Translations under genes and position numbers: made by a program
Shown here: one piece after another, positions 4,469 to 8,311 of the stretch
How the letters are laid out: each line of letters starts with the position of its first letter
How positions within the stretch are numbered: the stretch's first letter is position 1
NCBI GenBank assembly: GCA_025924845.1
Contig: JAICHN010000231.1
Location: 1 to 8,311 of the forward strand
Origin: Chloroflexota bacterium
GTDB taxonomy: Bacteria; Chloroflexota; UBA5177; JANWHV01
Reading direction: 5' to 3'
DNA length: 8,311 bases
Notes under the pieces: generated by a model
Database searches by the model: none
The model's input: only the letters and a program-made list of their open reading frames with translations
What the model was told of the DNA's origin: nothing

Positions 4469-7400
4469 ATGCCACGCGCGCTGCTGAACCTGGCTGCCTT
4501 ACGATCCTCTCGGTCGTCTCCCATCATCGATGCCACTGCGCCCGGCGCCGTTTCGCGCCGTCAGGCGCTTGGCCTGGCGGGCGCCACCGCCGTGGGCGCT
4601 TCGCCCGCGCTTCGCCTGGCCGCGGCTCCCGCACTCGGCGCTCTGACCGTGACCCGTGGGCGGGGCCGGGTAGCCTTCCTGCTGGACGGAGTGGAGCGTT
4701 GGGTCATCGATTGCCGGCGCTTCTCCGGAAGCCCCCATCTCACGGTTCGGCGATCGGCCAACCGCATCGAGGTCTCGCTCGCCGATGCCCTCTACCCCGG
4801 TACGCGGCTCCCGGCCGATCTGACCGGCGATATTCGCCGGGGGATCGCCGGTTGGCGGATGGATCTTCACCTGGCCCTGGGCGGTTTCCATACCACCGTA
4901 CCATTCGAGCGCTGGCTGGCAGGATTGGCCTCAGCCGACGCGCCGGCGCGGCTGCCCGCCACTCATCTCGCCCTTGGTCGTGGCGTGGCCCTCGTCCTGG
5001 GTGGGAAAGCCGAGGCCGGCTACGCAGCGGATTGGCGACTGAGTCTCCGCGGCCAGACGGCGGCAACCCTTCGCGGCTTGGGTTCGCCGCTCGTCGCCGA
5101 TCAGTTGATCTTCTCGCTTCCCGCCTCCGATGATCGGCAATTACTTACCAGCGCCGCCGTCCGCCGTACGATGATTACCCTGGCGCGCGGCGCCCGGGAC
5201 TGGCAACTCACCCCGGACTTTCAACCCACCGGGCGGCTCCAACTGCATACGCCTGCCAACGCCTTCTCTACCTTACGTATCGAACTTGGCGAGGGGCGCT
5301 CCGGCACTCTGCCGGTCGCCCTGGAGGCCGAGAGCACCCCTACCGATGCCCCTCTGAGCGTCACGCCGCACGACGGATTGGTTGATACCAGAGGGGCGCC
5401 GTTTGCCCTCGTCCTGCGCCATGCGCTCTATGTCATTGCCCTGGAGCCGGCGGGTACCTCCGCCGCCCTGGTCGCTCGCTACGATAGCCAATCCGTCGCG
5501 CTGCATGCCCTGGGGGTTACCCTGGAATTGGCCGAAGGCGCCGCGACCCCTCCGTTCGAGATGCGGCGCGCGGTTGACGGCGCCGTCTCCGTACGCGTGA
5601 CGCCGGGGATCAGGCGTGCCACCCTGCCGCTGGCGGGCGCCGTGGTTGAGCCGGCAAGCCTTGCCGAGGGTGCCTATCTGTCCTTCGTGGGACCGGGATT
5701 TGAGATGCTTGGCCCTGGCTCGGCGGCCCGCATCCATCTGGATGCCGTGAAGACGACGCCGCCCGGTACTAATCCAAACAAGGTAAATCCCGGCATCACC
5801 GGGATTGCCGTTACCAACCCCTCGGTCGCGGTGCTCCGGCCCGATGACTTGCTGGCGGTGCGCTTTGAGTTCATCAATCTGGCCTACGAGAACGCCGGGG
5901 ACGGCTCGGTCACCAAGCTGGTCCCGGTGCATTCCCAGAGCCCTTCCTATCTCTCGGTTCACTTTCCCGGCCAGAATATCGCCGAGCGGGCATTCTTCGA
6001 GACCGTGGCCGGTTATCCCGCCCCCACCAATGCTCCGGTAGGGCCCGGAGCACCGGCGCCTCCGCCCGATCACAGCCAGGCCGGAGGCGCTGAAACGCCG
6101 ATCACGTCGGTCGGCCGTCAACTGGCGGGGGAGAGCCGCCTCGTGTTTGCCCTTCCCGCCGGCGCCACGCTCCCCTTTACGCTCGATGCCTTACTCAGTT
6201 GGGACCAGTTCACGCAAAGCGTGACCGGTACCGCAATACCGAACTACACGACCACCACCGCCCAGATTGCCCAGCCGACCAATACGCAGACGGCGATTGA
6301 GGCGCCCTGGCGTTTGATTATCTCGCCCAACAACTACGCGGGCTGGCTGCATAGCCTGCGCCCGGTCACGCATAATGGACGCACCGAGTTGTGGCATACT
6401 CGGCTGGGCGTACGCATCCCCATTCCTGCCCAGGGCGGTCAATCGGCCCGTACCATTATCCTGGATGAACACTACATCTACGAGATGCAGGCTACGGCCG
6501 GCGGCGCCGCCTACGCCGTGACCCTCGATCTACTGTCCAACGGCGCGGGCGTAGACCTCGCCCAGGGATTGCGCACCATTCGCGCCGTGTGGTCCCCCGA
6601 CTACGTGAAGAAGAATCAACTACTCGAGAACTCGCCGTTTCGCTCGTCGCTGACCGGGCAGGATCGGGCCGACCTGGTACGGCTCACTTCGCAGTTTCCG
6701 CCGCCGGCGAAGATCCATCTCAAGCCGCACCTTCTCCCTACATTGCCCGTGCTCCCCCAGCTGCCGGCGCGCCGCACCTCCCCCATCGTCAAGAACATTC
6801 AGTTGGCGCCGGTGGTCGTGAAGAAGCCGATCCTCGTCAACATCGCCGCTCTTTTGGCGCCCAAAACCTACTATCCGTTGCCCGTGCAGGTAGATAGGCT
6901 GATGCTGACCGCGCTCGGCGCCTGGATGGATATGCGCGGCGCCTGGGACGGCAGTCTACTCAACCCCGAGATCGCGCTTGAGGAGTGGCGCCAGCGAAGC
7001 ACCATGGGCCGCGACCACTATGTGCGCGTGGTCTACAAGGGCTATCTCTTCCCCTTTGGCCACAAGGCTTCCCTGGTCAAGGTGACCGAGCGGAAGTTCT
7101 ACCCCCAGAACGGGCGGAATGTCGCCTACCTGTTCCAGCACATGTTCATCATCGTCCGCGAACCGATCAAGACATTCGGCAATACCGGGTTGCGTAACTC
7201 GACCAACTATAGCATCGACAGTTGGATGCCGCTCAAGCAGGTTCAGATTACCACCAAGACCACACCCTTCCTGGACATACCGCAACCTTTCGACAGTACG
7301 TTTGACAAGGACTTCAGCGTCCAGAGTACCGACGGATTCTGGCCTCGGGTCGCCGGGCAGGACTTTCAATTCCACCTGATCGGTCAGGATGGTGACGGCC

Positions 7401-8311
7401 AGCCGGTGGAATTTACGGCGCCGCTCGCCTTCATCAGCATCGAGAATTCCCTCGCCTACAATGAAGCCGCCATCATTCGCGTGGCCGTGACCCAGGCGCC
7501 AAGCCGGAGCACCCGCCCAACCAATGGGCAGAAGGTGGCCTTTGCTCCCAGTCAAAAGGCGGGCGACACCACACTGCACACCCAGGACATCAGCTTTGCC
7601 GCCTACATTCCTCCCCAGAAGGTCGCTCTCCCCGACGATCAGCCGCGTTTCTACCCGATTGTAATCGCGGCCACGGCAAGCATTCCGCAAGTGGAAGCAT
7701 TGCTGCATAGCGGCCAGAAACCAAAGATCAAACTGAGCGACCACTTCCTGCAGCACGGTTTGGGCGGCGCCAATAACGTGGGCGAGGTATTCGCCGAGTT
7801 GGTCAGCGCGGCGAACGTGGCCTTTGGGACGGGAAATTCCGGCGGTACCAACACGCCCGGCGTGGTAACCCCGAACTTCGGGATCAACTCGCTGTCCCGC
7901 AGTCATGGTCCGGCAGGCGGCGACGCGGCGAAGATGGCCAAGGGCTTGCTGGATAACAGCTTCATCAAGGACTTCTTTGACGACTCGGCAAAGATACTGG
8001 GCGTCGTCCCCCTGTTCAAGATTATCGAGGCGGCAATCGGCGACTTCTCGTCGATCCCCAAGATGATCCAGAACAAGTTGCCGACACAAATCGAGGCTAC
8101 CCTTACCTGGAATCCGGCCTTGCAGGAGTTCGGCCCGTTCAAACCGACCGATACGAATGACAACAATAAGCTGATGATCACGGCTACGGTGATCCAGAAA
8201 CTGAGCGGAGGATCCCCAACTTTCACCATTCTCGGCATGCTGAACAAGTTCGAGATCGATCTCTTCGAGGTAATCAATATCAGCTTCGATTCGCTGACCT
8301 TCAATGTAGGG
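4469..8311 (+). CDS. Very large uncharacterised protein with twin-arginine-like signal (3' end outside window)
   Basis: A single frame of 1281 codons runs from ATG 4469 to the window edge without a stop. I recognise no enzymatic domain. The N-terminus has a basic stretch, then SRRQALGLAGATAVGA (29-44; R30-R31), resembling a Tat signal, followed by a small-residue region around 50-56. Residues about 59-150 look beta-rich (RVAFLLDG, FSGSPHLTV, WRMDLHLALGGF, VPFERWLAG). A Pro/Ala/Gly linker lies at 517-537. A Thr/Gln-rich segment precedes APWRLIISP (W614) and ELWHTRLGVR (W642). A proline-rich basic stretch (743-769) has several LP repeats. A dense aromatic and basic block, GRDHYVRVVYKG then GHKASLVKVTERKF (847-877), looks strongly constrained. 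A Gly/Asn/Thr-rich linker (1118-1137) leads into a helical part (about 1151-1205) and further beta-rich sequence. I see only one cysteine (C82). Size, signal and composition suggest a secreted or surface structural protein; function is unknown. It may head a cluster continuing downstream. Confidence 0.85.
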   Translation, partial: MPRALLNLAALRSSRSSPIIDATAPGAVSRRQALGLAGATAVGASPALRLAAAPALGALTVTRGRGRVAFLLDGVERWVIDCRRFSGSPHLTVRRSANRIEVSLADALYPGTRLPADLTGDIRRGIAGWRMDLHLALGGFHTTVPFERWLAGLASADAPARLPATHLALGRGVALVLGGKAEAGYAADWRLSLRGQTAATLRGLGSPLVADQLIFSLPASDDRQLLTSAAVRRTMITLARGARDWQLTPDFQPTGRLQLHTPANAFSTLRIELGEGRSGTLPVALEAESTPTDAPLSVTPHDGLVDTRGAPFALVLRHALYVIALEPAGTSAALVARYDSQSVALHALGVTLELAEGAATPPFEMRRAVDGAVSVRVTPGIRRATLPLAGAVVEPASLAEGAYLSFVGPGFEMLGPGSAARIHLDAVKTTPPGTNPNKVNPGITGIAVTNPSVAVLRPDDLLAVRFEFINLAYENAGDGSVTKLVPVHSQSPSYLSVHFPGQNIAERAFFETVAGYPAPTNAPVGPGAPAPPPDHSQAGGAETPITSVGRQLAGESRLVFALPAGATLPFTLDALLSWDQFTQSVTGTAIPNYTTTTAQIAQPTNTQTAIEAPWRLIISPNNYAGWLHSLRPVTHNGRTELWHTRLGVRIPIPAQGGQSARTIILDEHYIYEMQATAGGAAYAVTLDLLSNGAGVDLAQGLRTIRAVWSPDYVKKNQLLENSPFRSSLTGQDRADLVRLTSQFPPPAKIHLKPHLLPTLPVLPQLPARRTSPIVKNIQLAPVVVKKPILVNIAALLAPKTYYPLPVQVDRLMLTALGAWMDMRGAWDGSLLNPEIALEEWRQRSTMGRDHYVRVVYKGYLFPFGHKASLVKVTERKFYPQNGRNVAYLFQHMFIIVREPIKTFGNTGLRNSTNYSIDSWMPLKQVQITTKTTPFLDIPQPFDSTFDKDFSVQSTDGFWPRVAGQDFQFHLIGQDGDGQPVEFTAPLAFISIENSLAYNEAAIIRVAVTQAPSRSTRPTNGQKVAFAPSQKAGDTTLHTQDISFAAYIPPQKVALPDDQPRFYPIVIAATASIPQVEALLHSGQKPKIKLSDHFLQHGLGGANNVGEVFAELVSAANVAFGTGNSGGTNTPGVVTPNFGINSLSRSHGPAGGDAAKMAKGLLDNSFIKDFFDDSAKILGVVPLFKIIEAAIGDFSSIPKMIQNKLPTQIEATLTWNPALQEFGPFKPTDTNDNNKLMITATVIQKLSGGSPTFTILGMLNKFEIDLFEVINISFDSLTFNVG
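5786..5806 (+). repeat. Perfect 8-bp intragenic inverted repeat
   Basis: AATCCCGG and CCGGGATT flank a 5-nt loop inside the giant ORF. Outer GGTAA (5782-5786) and TTACC (5811-5815) add a second layer. It encodes part of the NPGITGIAVTNP stretch. No T-run follows. It could form a stable mRNA hairpin or be a coincidence of GC-rich coding sequence. Confidence 0.4.
6031..6052 (+). repeat. Perfect 8-bp inverted repeat in the proline-rich linker
   Basis: TGCTCCGG and CCGGAGCA flank the 6-nt loop TAGGGC in the part of the giant ORF that encodes the Pro/Ala/Gly linker (residues 522-528). It shares the CCGG-containing stem with the upstream hairpin at 5786-5806. Confidence 0.4.

Noticed and set aside
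4324..5133. A 269-codon plus-strand frame overlapping the start of the giant gene
   Set aside because: The translation is Arg/Pro/Ser-rich low-quality sequence typical of a shifted frame. The GGAGG at 4457 serves ATG 4469 in a different frame.
5273..6121. A 282-codon open frame on the minus strand
   Set aside because: It is antisense to the giant gene, rich in Arg and Gly as in shadow frames, and interrupts nothing. The plus-strand frame has the start signal and protein-like composition.
6956..8089. A 377-codon open frame on the minus strand
   Set aside because: It lies entirely opposite the giant plus-strand frame. Its translation lacks recognisable motifs and it has no ribosome site worth naming. 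Long antisense frames are expected opposite GC-rich genes.

Overview
The window is GC-rich bacterial DNA (roughly 60-65% G+C by eye) that starts inside one gene and ends inside another. I see no rRNA, tRNA, CRISPR array, insertion sequence or phage integrase. The mix of genes would suit Chloroflexota or another GC-rich lineage with Uma2 nucleases: a Uma2-type nuclease with a coiled-coil tail, a possible Tat-exported giant protein, and a TetR/ABC-2 export operon. This placement is a guess; no marker in the window fixes the taxon.

Layout. (1) Positions 1-926, + strand: the C-terminal helicase half of RecG, a housekeeping repair helicase. (2) 927-1090: a spacer with a possible extended -10 promoter. 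(3) 1091-1813, +: a solitary Uma2-family PD-(D/E)XK nuclease-like protein with a C-terminal coiled coil. (4) 1814-1894: a short convergent gap with a stem-loop. (5) 4142 down to 1895, - strand: a tightly overlapping three-gene operon, TetR repressor, then ABC-2 ATPase, then ABC-2 permease, i.e. a self-regulated exporter. Its promoter can be read directly: TTGACT-17 bp-TAGAGT, set between and within two related dyads that look like repressor operators. (6) 4143-4468: a 326-bp divergent intergenic region, AT-rich on the TetR side. (7) 4469-8311, +: one unbroken reading frame of 1281 codons that runs off the window. It has a good Shine-Dalgarno, a twin-arginine-like N-terminus, a single cysteine, proline-rich linkers and large beta-rich segments. 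I recognise no enzyme family in it.

How they fit together. RecG and the Uma2 protein look like independent units. The TetR/ABC genes form a classic ligand-responsive efflux module: the repressor probably shuts its own promoter until a substrate of the pump appears. The giant protein is transcribed away from this operon and is the best candidate here for undescribed biology. It looks like a secreted or surface structural protein, possibly the first gene of a cluster that continues past position 8311.
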